Of a DNA stretch of 64,000 nt, positions 50,552 to 61,572 are shown one piece after another. Within the stretch, counting starts at the first letter, position 1. Every line of letters begins with the position of its first letter. The notes under the pieces are model-generated. The model was not told the DNA's origin. It made no database searches and worked only from the letters and a program-made list of their open reading frames with translations. Source of the DNA: Chitinophagaceae bacterium (lineage in GTDB: Bacteria; Bacteroidota; Bacteroidia; Chitinophagales; Chitinophagaceae); assembly GCA_016721085.1 (NCBI GenBank), contig JADKJI010000027.1, positions 1 through 64,000 on the forward strand. The letters are read 5' to 3'. The translations under genes were made by a program, and so were the position numbers.

Positions 50552-53500
50552 TCAGAAACTTACACGGAAGCTCAACTGGCTGATCCAACGGGCTGTATAA
50601 CCAGGGCTCAGTGAAGTGCTTACGCCATAAGGTTTACCCGCAAAAGGGCTGAAACGATACTGTGGTGTAAGGTTAGAAGCACTTACGAATCCTGCAAAGT
50701 TCACTAATGGGAAGTTATCATTAGACAAGAACCATGTTCTTCCCCAATCTTTATTCAGCATATTAGTGAAGTTGAATACATCATATCCCACTGAGAAAGT
50801 GTACTTGCGTCCACTAACTTTTACATTGAACTTCTGCTCCAGTCTTAAGTCGAGCAAATGTGTGAATGGTAAACGGGCACCATTTCTTTCAGCAAACCTA
50901 CCTCTGTTTTTCTTCAGGTATTTATCACTTTGGATGAAAGTTTCCAACAGGTCTTTCTGTTGTTGTGGAGAATAAACAACACCATTCACCGTATTGCTGA
51001 GGAACACCATATTTGAAAGATCAGTTGCAGTTGGTATATACATCAGGTCATTACTTTCATTAGAAGCCTGGTCGTTAACAGGGCTACCTCTGTAAACATA
51101 GCTGTATGGGTTACCCGATTGTCCATTATAAACAAGAGAAATTACAGTCGACATTGCTTTGTTAGCATACTGGAATTCTTTGCTTACGAAGGCATTAATC
51201 CTATGTCCCAAATCAAAGTCGGAAGTAGAAAGTCTGGTAAAGTTTCTACCATTAACAGTTTCCATGAAACGCCATTGTGAGTTGTTCTGTGAACTTGTTC
51301 CTTCATTAAGGGTAACTGAGTTACCATAAGTATAGTTGGCGTTAAACGCGAATCCATTACGGAATGCCTTGTCAATACTGAAAGTGAGTGAATAAGAGTA
51401 TCCACGACGACCTTTATTATTGCTCAGCAAAAAGATATTACCAGGATAAGGGTTAGCTCCTGTAGAACGCATTGGAATTCTGGTTGGGCCAGAACCTGTA
51501 GCGTAAACATTACGTGCATCAGGACTAATTGACACACCAGTTGGAGGCAGGATGTTTACATTCTCGTAGTTGATTTCCCAGATGTTTTTTGTGAAGATGG
51601 CTTCAGTAGTGAATGTCCATCCTTCACCTAAACGTTTTTCAACCGCTAATGATGTTCTGAACACCGTTGGGATGCGATAATTTTTTGCTACCAGGTCAAT
51701 CTGTCCTTTTGCGTTTGCCAGGTTTTGTCCTGTTGCAGCTGCATCTGGTTGATTGAATGGATCAGGATTGAAAACAAATCCAGTTGCAGGTGGGTTAAGG
51801 TTGATACCACCGATTGACACACCATTATTATTATACACACCACCAGGCCATACCAAAGGTACACGGCCGGCGAAAATACCCATACCACCACGGATAACCA
51901 ATGATTCTTCTGGTATCTTGTAAGTGAAGCCTAAACGTGGAGAGATCATCCAACGGGCATCCATCACCTGTCCTGAACGGGCTCCTTGTAAATCGTAATA
52001 CTGAGATATTTTACCGAGAGCTGTATCGTTGAAGAATTTGTCTTCAAGTGGTTTTGTCAACAACTCTGTACGATCGGCACGGATACCTAATACCAAAGTG
52101 AAATTCTCGTTCACTTTTATTTCATCTGTTGCATAGAAACCAATACGAAGAGTCTTGAATTTTGCAGCAGCTGTTGTATTATCTCCAGTTGCATCATCTA
52201 CCAGAGAGAAAGAACGTGCATATGTACGTGGGCGACCATTGTTAAGGAAGTCGCTCAGGTTATTATATGTATAGGTTCCGAAGTTATCCCTGATGAAGGT
52301 GTTATAAACATCATTGAACTCATTGTCGGTACCAACAGTAATCACCTGATTGCCTTTATAGAATTTCAAGGCATCAAGAATGGTGATATTTTTTGCTTTG
52401 AGGAGGTTGGCCGCAGAGAAGTTTTCAGTACCGAAAACGATTGTACCTGGACCGTCAAAAATGCTCACCCTTGGGAAAGCTTGTCCTAAAGGACTTCTAT
52501 CATCCAACTCGTTTGTATAAGTTACCATGAAACGGTTGTTGGTATTGTTCTTCAGGGTGCTCTTCAACTCACCAGAGATGGAATTAGTTTCGTTCGGGAA
52601 TTGGTATCCATCATTGTAGAAATTGATAGTGGTACTAGAGCTGGCGCTTGTATTATAACGTAATCCTTTATTATAACGATAAGAAAGGGAGAACCGGTTA
52701 TTATCATTGATATTCCAATCCACTTTTGCGTTGATACGATTAGCAGTAACTTTTTCAGGATTATCAAGGAAACCACCTGGCTCATAATTGTAAGTAGTGC
52801 GAAGGGTATTGGCCAAAGCTTCAATGGTAGCCTGACTTGAAGTTCCACGGTAGTCGGCGAAGTTGAATGGTTGCGGACGATCGTCGCGTTGCCACTCAGC
52901 CAAGAGGAAATAGAATAATTTATTTTTAACGATAGGGCCACCTATGCGGACACCATATGTTTTTGTTTCAAATTTTGGAACCCTTGTTCTTTCTACAATA
53001 TTTGGGAAACCTGGTTTTGGAACTGGAACAGGAGAGAGGCCTGTAAGTCCGGCATTACGATAGTAATACCATGTTGAACCTTGTACCTGGTTGGTACCAG
53101 ATTTAGTTACAGCGTTGATAGCACCACCGGTGAAGCCACCGAACTGCGCATCATATGGCGACAGAATAACTTGTATCTGATCGATGGCATCAATTGAGAT
53201 GGGAGCTACGTTTGCCTGTCCACCATTGGTACCAGATGCCGCCAATCCGAAGATATCGGTATTGTTAGCACCATCTATGAAGAAGGAATTGTATTTATTG
53301 TTTTGTCCTGCAAGAGAGATACCACCATCGCCCGTAACTTTTGCTTGTGGGGTATATTTGAGGTAGTCGTTAAGACCCCTACCTACGTTTGGCAGGTTGG
53401 CCATCTTATCGCGGCCGATGCTGGTTTCAGTACCGCCTTTTCCAGAGTTAGGGACCTTTCTTTGAATCACTACTACTTCTGTTAGGGTAGCAGACTTATC

Positions 53501-53827
53501 TTTCAACTGGAATTCCTGTGTGGAGTTTTCACCAAGGTTCAGGAATACTTCCTCTTTTTTCTGGTCTTCAAACCCTACATAACTAACAACGATGGTATAG
53601 GGTCCGCCCGGGCGCAGGTTATATAAATTGAAACGGCCACCGGTGCGGGAAGCAACCCTGTAAACGGTACCAGTAGGAATGTGAGTGGCTGAAATCGTAG
53701 CACCAATAAGGGGTTCACCCTTGGTGGTTTTTACAGCTCCGCTAATACTACTGTTGGTTTCCTGGGCTGTAAGGGCAAAAGGAATGACAAGCAACGCAAG
53801 CAAGAGGCGTAGAGTTCTCTTAAGCAT
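50552..53827 (-). CDS. Oar-like TonB-dependent outer membrane receptor, paralogue
   Basis: A 1091-residue exported receptor. The signal peptide is MLKRTLRLLLALLVIPFALT. The regulatory domain is SSISGAVKTTKGEPLIGATI with ATHIPTGTVYR; the plug has LTEVVVIQRKVPNSGKGG, MANLPNVGRGLNDYLKYTP, ISIDAIDQIQVILSPYDAQF and GGFTGGAINAVTKSGTNQV; the barrel ends WISQLSFRVSF. It shares the plug layout with the gene just downstream and probably arose by tandem duplication. No SusD-like partner lies next to either, so they are not a SusCD pair. Substrate unknown. Confidence 0.9.
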   Translation of the reverse strand: MLKRTLRLLLALLVIPFALTAQETNSSISGAVKTTKGEPLIGATISATHIPTGTVYRVASRTGGRFNLYNLRPGGPYTIVVSYVGFEDQKKEEVFLNLGENSTQEFQLKDKSATLTEVVVIQRKVPNSGKGGTETSIGRDKMANLPNVGRGLNDYLKYTPQAKVTGDGGISLAGQNNKYNSFFIDGANNTDIFGLAASGTNGGQANVAPISIDAIDQIQVILSPYDAQFGGFTGGAINAVTKSGTNQVQGSTWYYYRNAGLTGLSPVPVPKPGFPNIVERTRVPKFETKTYGVRIGGPIVKNKLFYFLLAEWQRDDRPQPFNFADYRGTSSQATIEALANTLRTTYNYEPGGFLDNPEKVTANRINAKVDWNINDNNRFSLSYRYNKGLRYNTSASSSTTINFYNDGYQFPNETNSISGELKSTLKNNTNNRFMVTYTNELDDRSPLGQAFPRVSIFDGPGTIVFGTENFSAANLLKAKNITILDALKFYKGNQVITVGTDNEFNDVYNTFIRDNFGTYTYNNLSDFLNNGRPRTYARSFSLVDDATGDNTTAAAKFKTLRIGFYATDEIKVNENFTLVLGIRADRTELLTKPLEDKFFNDTALGKISQYYDLQGARSGQVMDARWMISPRLGFTYKIPEESLVIRGGMGIFAGRVPLVWPGGVYNNNGVSIGGINLNPPATGFVFNPDPFNQPDAAATGQNLANAKGQIDLVAKNYRIPTVFRTSLAVEKRLGEGWTFTTEAIFTKNIWEINYENVNILPPTGVSISPDARNVYATGSGPTRIPMRSTGANPYPGNIFLLSNNKGRRGYSYSLTFSIDKAFRNGFAFNANYTYGNSVTLNEGTSSQNNSQWRFMETVNGRNFTRLSTSDFDLGHRINAFVSKEFQYANKAMSTVISLVYNGQSGNPYSYVYRGSPVNDQASNESNDLMYIPTATDLSNMVFLSNTVNGVVYSPQQQKDLLETFIQSDKYLKKNRGRFAERNGARLPFTHLLDLRLEQKFNVKVSGRKYTFSVGYDVFNFTNMLNKDWGRTWFLSNDNFPLVNFAGFVSASNLTPQYRFSPFAGKPYGVSTSLSPGYTARWISQLSFRVSF

Positions 53828-53981
53828 ATTAGTTTTGTTTTACAGATACAAAGAAAGCAAAATATTCATAAATATAGGAAACTTAATGTCAACTCGATAC
53901 CCACCAAAAAAAAGCTGTTTATCGCTTTTTCGGGAAGCGGAAATTGATGCCTGAGGCCCCTAAAACCCCGCCTAAAAGGGC

Positions 53982-53989
53982 TACCTTCG
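53982..53989 (+). promoter_or_regulatory. possible -7 box of ribBA
   Basis: TACCTTCG (one mismatch to TAnnTTTG) ends 14 bp before the ATG at 54004. No -33 box at normal distance was found. If used it excludes the longer frame from 53947. No FMN riboswitch is visible upstream. Confidence 0.35.
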
Positions 53990-54003
53990 CAAAAAAAATC
54001 GGG

Positions 54004-55206
54004 ATGCTGAATACTATTGAAAGTGCGATAGAAGCGATGCGTCAGGGACAGATGATAATTGTTGTTGATGATGAGGACAGGGAAAATGAGGGCGATTTTA
54101 TAGCTGCTGCCCGCCATGCTACCCCAGAAGTGATCAATTTCATGAGTAAATACGGGCGGGGATTGATTTGTGCCCCCCTTTTGGAAGACCGTTGTGAGGA
54201 ATTAGAGCTAGACCTGATGGTGAACCATAATACAGCTTTGCATGAAACCGCTTTTACCGTTTCGATAGACCTTTTAGGTCATGGATGTACCACAGGTATT
54301 TCTGCTTCCGACCGGTCCAAAACCATCAAAGCACTGGTAGACCCAGCTACAAAAGCTTCTGATTTAGGCCGTCCCGGCCATATATTCCCATTGAGAGCAA
54401 AAAAGGGGGGAGTGCTCCGCAGAGCTGGCCATACCGAAGCCACTATTGACCTGGCGCAGCTGGCTGGTTGTGAACCTGCCGGGGTGCTGGTGGAAATAAT
54501 GAATGAAGACGGTTCAATGGCCAGATTGCCGGAATTGGAATTGATTGCCAAAAAACACGACCTCAAAATCATATCTATAAAGGACCTGATTGAATATAGG
54601 TTAAAGACCGAATCGCTGATAGAAGAAATTGTAAGGGTGGATATGCCTACTCAATACGGTGATTTCAAATTAATAGCATTCAGGGAGAAGAATTCTTTTA
54701 ATGAACATTTGGCTCTGATAAAGGGTGAATGGACAAAAGAAGAACCTGTTCTGGTGCGAGTACATTCCTCCTGCTTTACAGGAGATATTTTAGGTTCTTT
54801 ACGATGCGATTGCGGAGAGCAACTGCATTGCGCCATGCAAAAAGTAGAGAAGGAAGGTAAGGGCGTTATTTTATATATGAACCAGGAAGGTAGGGGCATA
54901 GGGTTGGTGAACAAATTGAAAGCTTACAAATTGCAGGAAGGCGGAATGGATACAGTTGAAGCGAACCTGCATCTTGGATTTCCAATGGATAAAAGGGATT
55001 ATGGAATCGGAGCTCAGATTTTGCGTTATTTAGGCGTTACCAAACTTCGCCTAATGAGTAACAATCCAAAGAAGAGGGCGGGATTATTAGGTTATGGAAT
55101 TGAAGTGACAGAAACAGTGGCCATTGAAATGCCCGCTAACCCTCACAACGAAAAATATCTACAGACAAAAAGGGATAAGATGGGTCATACCATCCAGAAA
55201 GGATAA
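54004..55206 (+). CDS. ribBA: bifunctional 3,4-dihydroxy-2-butanone-4-phosphate synthase / GTP cyclohydrolase II
   Basis: A 400-residue riboflavin enzyme from ATG 54004 (N-terminus MLNTIESAIEAMRQGQMIIV). The DHBP synthase half has VDDEDRENEGDFIAAA, CTTGISASDR, HIFPLRAKKGGVLRRAGHTE. The GTP cyclohydrolase II half has the zinc ligands in HSSCFTGDILGSLRCDCGEQ, then ILYMNQEGRGIGLVNKLKAY and LRLMSNNPKKRAGL. A longer frame of 20 more residues is possible but unlike the family. It makes both precursors of riboflavin (ribulose-5-P and GTP as inputs). Ends next to the convergent TamB gene. Very confident. Confidence 0.94.
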   Translation: MLNTIESAIEAMRQGQMIIVVDDEDRENEGDFIAAARHATPEVINFMSKYGRGLICAPLLEDRCEELELDLMVNHNTALHETAFTVSIDLLGHGCTTGISASDRSKTIKALVDPATKASDLGRPGHIFPLRAKKGGVLRRAGHTEATIDLAQLAGCEPAGVLVEIMNEDGSMARLPELELIAKKHDLKIISIKDLIEYRLKTESLIEEIVRVDMPTQYGDFKLIAFREKNSFNEHLALIKGEWTKEEPVLVRVHSSCFTGDILGSLRCDCGEQLHCAMQKVEKEGKGVILYMNQEGRGIGLVNKLKAYKLQEGGMDTVEANLHLGFPMDKRDYGIGAQILRYLGVTKLRLMSNNPKKRAGLLGYGIEVTETVAIEMPANPHNEKYLQTKRDKMGHTIQKG

Positions 55207-55209
55207 GAA

Positions 55210-58200
55210 TCAGAAATTACTTCCAGTAGAGGTTGAGTCTGCGGTTACTTCAGGTACCAGTGGCTTAACCTTTTTCTTTTTACGGTCGCTTCTCCATAAA
55301 TCGCTGAGATGTTCAAAGTCGCGACGATAGGAGATACCTGCACCAGATCGGTTTTGTTTACCCGAAGCAGACTGATAATTATAACTATCTCTGTAAAAGA
55401 AAGTCAACAGCAATTTTCCATCTGGACGAAGTTTCCATTCAGCAGTGATATCTGGAAGGAATTGCAGGTTCTGTGTTGCCTTTGCTTGCGCAGCGGTAAG
55501 TCCAAAATCAAAGGCACTTCCAAATGTGAATGTGAGCCTTTCATTGAAAAGACTTTTAGCCATGGAGAAATTGAGGCTGGTACGATCTATATTAAAGGAG
55601 TTACTGGCAGTTGCTCCATTATCGAGCAAATAAGAACCATTATATAACTGCGCATTGAAATTCACTTTAATGCTCTCGTCATTGAAAAGCTTCTGCACTA
55701 TATTGGAGAATTGCTTGTTAAGTGCGCTGGAAATGAATCCGGAAATACTGTTTGTAACAATTCCTTCAACAGCTATTCCTCCCAATCCTGCCTGAGATGA
55801 AGTAGACATTGGGCCGAAACTATTGAAGATGATAAGGAAGGCCACTTGCTTATTCAGTTCATTTGGATCGTTTTCTATTTGGCGAAGCAGATTGGCTACT
55901 AATGGATCACTTTTCAATGGACTGCTTTCTGGCATTTCAAGATTAAACTTGATATCTGGTTTCATCAGGTTGTCGCTTAAATGTGCCACCACCCTAACCT
56001 TGCCCCTGTATTTCTTGATATATTCAATATCGCCGCCAGCTTGTTGAGCAAGACGGTCACCCAAATCACTGAATTTTACATTGTCTGCTTCGTATTCAGC
56101 TGTTACTTTCAATTCAGCATCATAAGGATTTCCACTCCATCTTATATAACTACCTACACCACCTTTTAGCACAAAAGGTTTACGAATCAGTGATTGGAAA
56201 TTGAAATTGTAATTTCCTTTGTCGATATCATATTGCCCAGTAATATCCAATTCGCCATTGGTAGTTGCCCTTAATTTCAGGTTACCATGGCCGATAGCGC
56301 TCATTACGTCGTTTGTAAGCTCATCAATAATTACGTTAGTAGCTATTAGGTTGTTTGCAGTGATATCCATTAACATGGTTAGCTTACTTCCTTTTGAAGT
56401 ATTCTGGGCAATCATTTCCTTACCATAAGTTTTCCAAACTATAAAATCTGCCTGGCCACTTTCTCTGCTATCGCCGGCCCTTATAAAGAAAGAAGAACTA
56501 TCTGCTGGTTGCCCTTTGATGTTCATGACCATGTCTTCCAGCGGACCAGTTAATGATAAAGAAGCTTTGGCTATAACTTTACCATAAAAAGGATCGGTAG
56601 TAAGGTTATTGGTATTTAGTACCAGTAATTTATTTGTTGACAACCCAAAATCAAAGTCCATATTGTCAAAACCCTCATGCCGTAAAATACCTTTGCTAAC
56701 AGTACCAACGTTACCTAAAGTGTCTCGTATAAAGAAAGTGCCGAAATCGATCCTGTCATCTTTGAATTGGAATTTGCTTCTGGTACCAAATAGGTTACAT
56801 TGGTGAATCCGACGTGCAGCTTCCCTTCTTTTAACCCAACATCACCTAAATATTTCAGGTTATTCAAGGGTCCAACAATTCTTAGTTGTCCTGTTGCAAA
56901 CCCAGTAACGCTTGTGAATATTGAAGAAAGATATCTTTCAAGAAGATCTATTTTCGTATTATTCAGATTTGTTACAATGTCAAGTTGTTTTTCGTTTGTA
57001 CTATCCAGTGTATTGAAAACGCCTTTCAGATCAAACTTATAATCCTGGTTATCTGAAACTCCGTTAAAGTTTACTTTGCCTGTTTTTTGATTGTAATTGG
57101 CATTAAGTGCCAGCCTTCCAACTGAATCGTCATCCAGCCTGAATTGTTCTGCATCTCCTGATACATCAATCTGAAGTTTTCCGAATGGATCGATGATATC
57201 TACAGTGGCAGTTAGAAGTCCTTCCAACCTGTTGCTTCTTACAAAATAGGGAGTGAAGTCGCCAATGTTAATTTTCTGGAGATTTATCTTGATGTCGTTG
57301 GTGTTGCCAATATCTGAAGGAACTGTGGTAATCAAAATTTCCTGCTGACCATTATAGATACGTACTCCTTCTGCGGAAACAAGATCACGACTCAATACAA
57401 GTTCTCCGTTTTTATTGATTGTCCAGCTTTTTCCGTTTATATCGAAAGTGGATTCATTAAAAAGTATGCTGATACCATTCGCTCTTGTATTCACTTTAGC
57501 GGAAAGGTTGGCGGCATTCAAAGTTTGAGAGGCGCTGGTAACGATTTTTACATCTGATGTATCGTTGGCAGAATTGATATTTATAGTAGTGCCTGGGAAA
57601 TGTAGGCTATCGTTTATATAAACATCAGCAATATTTGTTTCAAGCGAAAGGTTATTCATAGTACCTGATCCCTTAAGGGCCAGGTTGTAAAATGAAGTCG
57701 TCTTATAAGAGAATTGTGGAATCTCTGCATTGATATCAAGAAGATTCTCCCTGTTGTTTATTCTTCCTGTAATAGTACTGTAGTTAAATCCTTTCAGGTC
57801 AGACACAAAAAGATCAAGATAGTCCTGAACGTTTTTGGTTGTAATAACAAAACTGAAGTTTTCGTTTTTTGTGGCTTTTTTAGATGGCTTGATATAACTA
57901 GGATAGTATTTGTTCAGAAATGTCTGGAAGGCCGAAGGAGTTCATTGATGGTAAATTCTCCAACAAGAGCAGCATCAAACTCATTGCTTAATACAGTTAT
58001 CACTTTGTTGTTATCTAGCACTTTTGATTCAACAGTAAGTGAATCGAAGGGCAATCTTGTTCCTTTATGAATCAGGTTGGCATCATAGATATGGGCATCC
58101 CCTAAAAAGTTATCAATTGAATTGCCACTGAAATCGAAACGGAATTTACCAGAGAATTCAATCGGATCTTTAGTGATCTTGATTTTCTGGAGATCAGCTT

Positions 58201-60031
58201 TTTGGATAGAGGCAACAAAATCAAACTTTGGAACTTCTTTGCTAAAATCTATCAAGCCTTCAAGCACTGCATCAAAATTGGGATCGTTTGATGCAAAATT
58301 ACCGTTGAATAATTTTTTAGCAATTGTACCTCGAAGGCTAAGGTTACGGTAGGTATAACCGTTAATATCCAGCTCTGCTACAGTGCCATCTAATTTAGCA
58401 GTAAGATTATTCATCTTCACACCATTCCCGTCCACTTTCCCTTTAAAGCTGATTTTTCCAACTTCATCCATTCCGAAAAAACGACCGATATCAAATCCAT
58501 TGGTTTGTAGGTTGCCAGAATATCTGGTGTTACCCTTTTCTGGCAATTTCATATTCAGGTCACTTACAATGGTGCCTAATTTTGTTTCAAGGGTTCCGTA
58601 TGTTACAAAGTCGTTGATGAACCCTGTGAAATTGCCTTTGAAGCGGAGGAATTCCATAAGGTCTAAACGAGGTTGTGTAATTTCTTTCAGTTGCGGTATC
58701 AATGCTACTGCATCTATATAAGTAGTGCGAAAAGAATTTGCATCAAAGTCTATATATGTTTTTTCAATCTCAGGCAGTCCGGTCATATGAATGTTGCCAT
58801 TCAAATAAGTGTTATTGCCAGCTTCAACAATCAGGTTCTTTGCTTGCAGGTCTTCAACGGTTCCGGTTATTCTGCCTTGCACTCTGATTTTCTTTTTCCA
58901 TTTTTGCAGGGGAGGAGCGAAATAGGCTATATCATCGCTGTTCAATTCAGCATTATCAAAATTACCTTCCAGTTTAACTTTTGAAATGAAGGAACTTAAT
59001 TCATCAAATGAATCATACCTCATAGCAAAATAATTATGAAGCCTGCTTTTAGGTGTCCTCAAATCAAGTTTGTCGAACTCCATGGCTTCAGGATGGAATC
59101 TTACAGCGGCAGTCAGTTGGGTAACTTCCAATCCACTTCTTTCTTTTGCTGTTATGTTAACGGAAGCCAATATGGAATCGTTCACCAGACGTACATCTTT
59201 GAATTTACCCTGAATATTAAAGAACCGAATATTGCTTCCATCAAAATAGGCATCGGTAGGAGGGTCCCCTTTTTTAATAGTCCTGAATTCACCGTCTGTT
59301 AAACTGAGGTCATCAATTTTAATAGACCAATGTTCCGGGTTCCATCTCAAATGTGCTGTATCATTTTTTATCTTATGGAAATCATCTTTAGGAATTAATG
59401 AATCTGGTCGGTTACCTTCATATTCTGTGATGGCATAAATTGGCTTTGCCAGCAGGAGGGAACGGATATGGATAGTCTTACTGGCCAGATCTACTTTATC
59501 TGCATCAACAGTAAGTTTCCCTAATTTCATTTCCATGTCTTCTCCCCGCCAACCATCTTCCTGTAGAAAATGGATATTATCCAGATCAATCATTTTGAGA
59601 TCCAGTTGGATGGGTTTTGAAGCATCTTTTTTAGAGCCTCCTCCAAAGTAATCAGCTAAAAATTTTGTGTTCCAGGTGGAGTCGGACCTTTTGAGATGTA
59701 TATAGGCATCTTTGAGACCTATATATTTTAGTTCAATATTATCTTTAAAGAAGAACCAGTCGTTTACGGAAACAGTCAATACCCCGGCATACAGGAGAGT
59801 GTCTTTATTCAGGTCTTTAATCAATGTGCCCTCCAGATTCATCTTATCGAAGAAGCTGAAATCCACGTGTTTAATTTCCACTGTGGTGTGTAGGTCTCTC
59901 GATAGTTTATCTGTAACCTGGCCTACCAGCCAATTCTGGACCAGGCTGGTTTGGAGTGCCAGCCATAAGAACAATATCAGTGCAATGAGCACCAGTAAAG
60001 TTGTACGGGTTATTTTCCAGAATTTTTTCAA
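55210..60031 (-). CDS. TamB-like translocation/assembly module protein (two frameshifts)
   Basis: A very large envelope protein (about 1600 residues) of the AsmA/TamB superfamily that spans the periplasm and moves lipids or helps outer-membrane proteins assemble. The start is TTG at 60031 with an N-terminal anchor (RTTLLVLIALILFLWLALQT), then long repeating beta-strands (LKYIGLKDAYIHLKRSDSTW). Frame changes occur near 57935 (to FQTFLNKYYPSYIKPS) and near 56750 (to KFQFKDDRIDFGTFFIRDTL). The C-terminal TamB domain (DUF490) shows MDFDFGLSTNKLLVLNTNN, DITGQYDIDKGNYNFNFQ, and FTFGSAFDFGLT. It ends against ribBA. Family firm; the breaks are probably errors. Confidence 0.85.
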
Positions 60032-60229
60032 GAAGGGGTATTAGCTGTAAAATTAGGTATTACCCTTCGATGTGCAAATACAATACCAACCCAAAGGTTT
60101 TCTGATATAGAGATGCCTGATATATACGAAAAACACAATTTATTAAGTGAATATCTAAAGTTTTTAAACGATTTCTCTTAGAAAGTAAAGCTGTTTAACA
60201 GGTTTTTAGGGATTTAATAAAAAAGCTAC

Positions 60230-60778
60230 TTATTTATTAGCCGGGTCTTTTATCCCATCTGAACTGTTATAGTGATTCGATCCGCCTTTTGGAATGGAAA
60301 GATTTTGCCATTGCCCCCCTTTTACCATTCTTCCGAGATATACAATTTGACCAATATGATAAGGGTAATGAGCCAATTGTCGGTTTATAGCGTCAATTAC
60401 TGTCAGTGGTTCTTTTCGGATACTAACGGTTTTGCCAAGATCAGCCGGACTGAGAGATTCTAAGGTACCGATAAAACAGCTCCACCCTTTTTCCCATACA
60501 GCTATTAATGAGGTCTTGTCAAGCGCCTGCTCTTCAAATTCGTTATCCCTTTCCCTCCAATCCTTTTCTCCGTCTTCGGTGAGGAAATTGGTCCAGCGGC
60601 TTAACATATTTCCCGACAAATGCTGGATTATCACAGCAATGCTATTAGAGTCTGGACCGGGCGAAAAATGAAAGCCCTTTTCATCCAGTTGCTGGAAAGT
60701 TTTATCCCCTAATTCTTTATAATATAACAACCTTTTAATAGCGGTTTTTAGGAAATCTGAAGCTATTTCAGTTGGCAT
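60230..60778 (-). CDS. DinB-like/DUF1572 family protein
   Basis: A 182-residue four-helix-bundle protein of the DinB/YfiT superfamily. Helices: FLKTAIKRLLYYKELGDKTF, the HLSGNMLSRWTNFLTEDGEK segment with the metal-site His, KTSLIAVWEKGWSCFIGTL and RQLAHYPYHIGQIVYLGRMV with HYPYHIGQ, the second His pair. Members are metal-dependent transferases, bacillithiol- or mycothiol-linked in Firmicutes and Actinobacteria. The DUF1572 group is of unknown role. Between tamB and the barrel-protein gene. Family firm. Confidence 0.88.
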   Translation of the reverse strand: MPTEIASDFLKTAIKRLLYYKELGDKTFQQLDEKGFHFSPGPDSNSIAVIIQHLSGNMLSRWTNFLTEDGEKDWRERDNEFEEQALDKTSLIAVWEKGWSCFIGTLESLSPADLGKTVSIRKEPLTVIDAINRQLAHYPYHIGQIVYLGRMVKGGQWQNLSIPKGGSNHYNSSDGIKDPANK

Positions 60779-60920
60779 AAGTAGCTGTTTTCGGCTAAGT
60801 TACTATCTGTTCAGCAAATACAGGCGGGCAATAAAAGCAGTCAAAAAAATTTCATTTTTGGAGCATATCCATTACTTTTACCGTAAGATCATCGATTAAC
60901 CAAAACTAAAATTTCCGCAC

Positions 60921-61505
60921 ATGAGAAAATTCACTGTACTGGTGCTGTTGCTGGCAATCATGGCTTCAGTTGGTCAAGCTCAAACAAAAAGTCGTACAGG
61001 GTTCAGAGCTGGTGCCAATTATTCTACCCAACGTATTACTGCTAATAAAGAGAGCAATTATAGTGATTATGTTGTTGGATTGAATCTTGCTCTTTATCGT
61101 CAAATTCCTCTAAGCCCGATTTTTGCATTTCAACCTGAATTTGCATTTAATTCAATGGGTGGTAAGGTAGACAGAACAACTACACGCCTTAGCTATATTT
61201 CTTTTCCGTTTTTATTTAAGATTCATGGCAAGCATTTTGGTGTTTTAGCCGGACCTCAACCCAGCTTATTAGTAGGCGCAAAAAGTACAGATGGTTATAG
61301 TGGAAGCGTTAATATCAAATCGCAATTAAAATCGATTGATATGTCTGCCATTACCGGATTTGAATATGCTTTTGGAAAGAACAATAGTTATAATGTTGGT
61401 TTACGTTATCTGTTCGCTTTAAATAATATTAAAAAGGATGCATTGCCTGGTGAGAAAGTAAGTAACTACGGACTTCAACTTTCAGTAGGGTTTCTCTTTA
61501 AATAA
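60921..61505 (+). CDS. outer membrane beta-barrel protein (PF13568-type)
   Basis: A 194-residue exported barrel. The signal is MRKFTVLVLLLAIMASVGQA. Strands include TGFRAGANYSTQRITANK, YVVGLNLALYRQIPLSPIF, FAFQPEFAFNSMGG, LSYISFPFLFKIHGKHFGVL, then YNVGLRYLFALNN and LQLSVGFLF with the terminal aromatic. It is distant from, but of the same class as, the barrel at 20171-20821. Function unknown. Confidence 0.87.
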   Translation: MRKFTVLVLLLAIMASVGQAQTKSRTGFRAGANYSTQRITANKESNYSDYVVGLNLALYRQIPLSPIFAFQPEFAFNSMGGKVDRTTTRLSYISFPFLFKIHGKHFGVLAGPQPSLLVGAKSTDGYSGSVNIKSQLKSIDMSAITGFEYAFGKNNSYNVGLRYLFALNNIKKDALPGEKVSNYGLQLSVGFLFK

Positions 61506-61524
61506 GGGGCAATAATAACATAAG

Positions 61525-61552
61525 AAAAGCTGGTCAAACGACCAGCTTTTTT
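61525..61552. terminator. bidirectional terminator between barrel and GGT genes
   Basis: Stem AAAAGCTGGTC / GACCAGCTTTT (loop AAAC) between convergent genes, 20 bp after the barrel-protein stop. Confidence 0.87.
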
Positions 61553-61572
61553 TATGTTATTTCTTTAATGAT

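Noticed and set aside
53828..54003. FMN riboswitch before ribBA
   Set aside because: The gap is short and lacks the conserved RFN elements; only a weak -7 box is seen.
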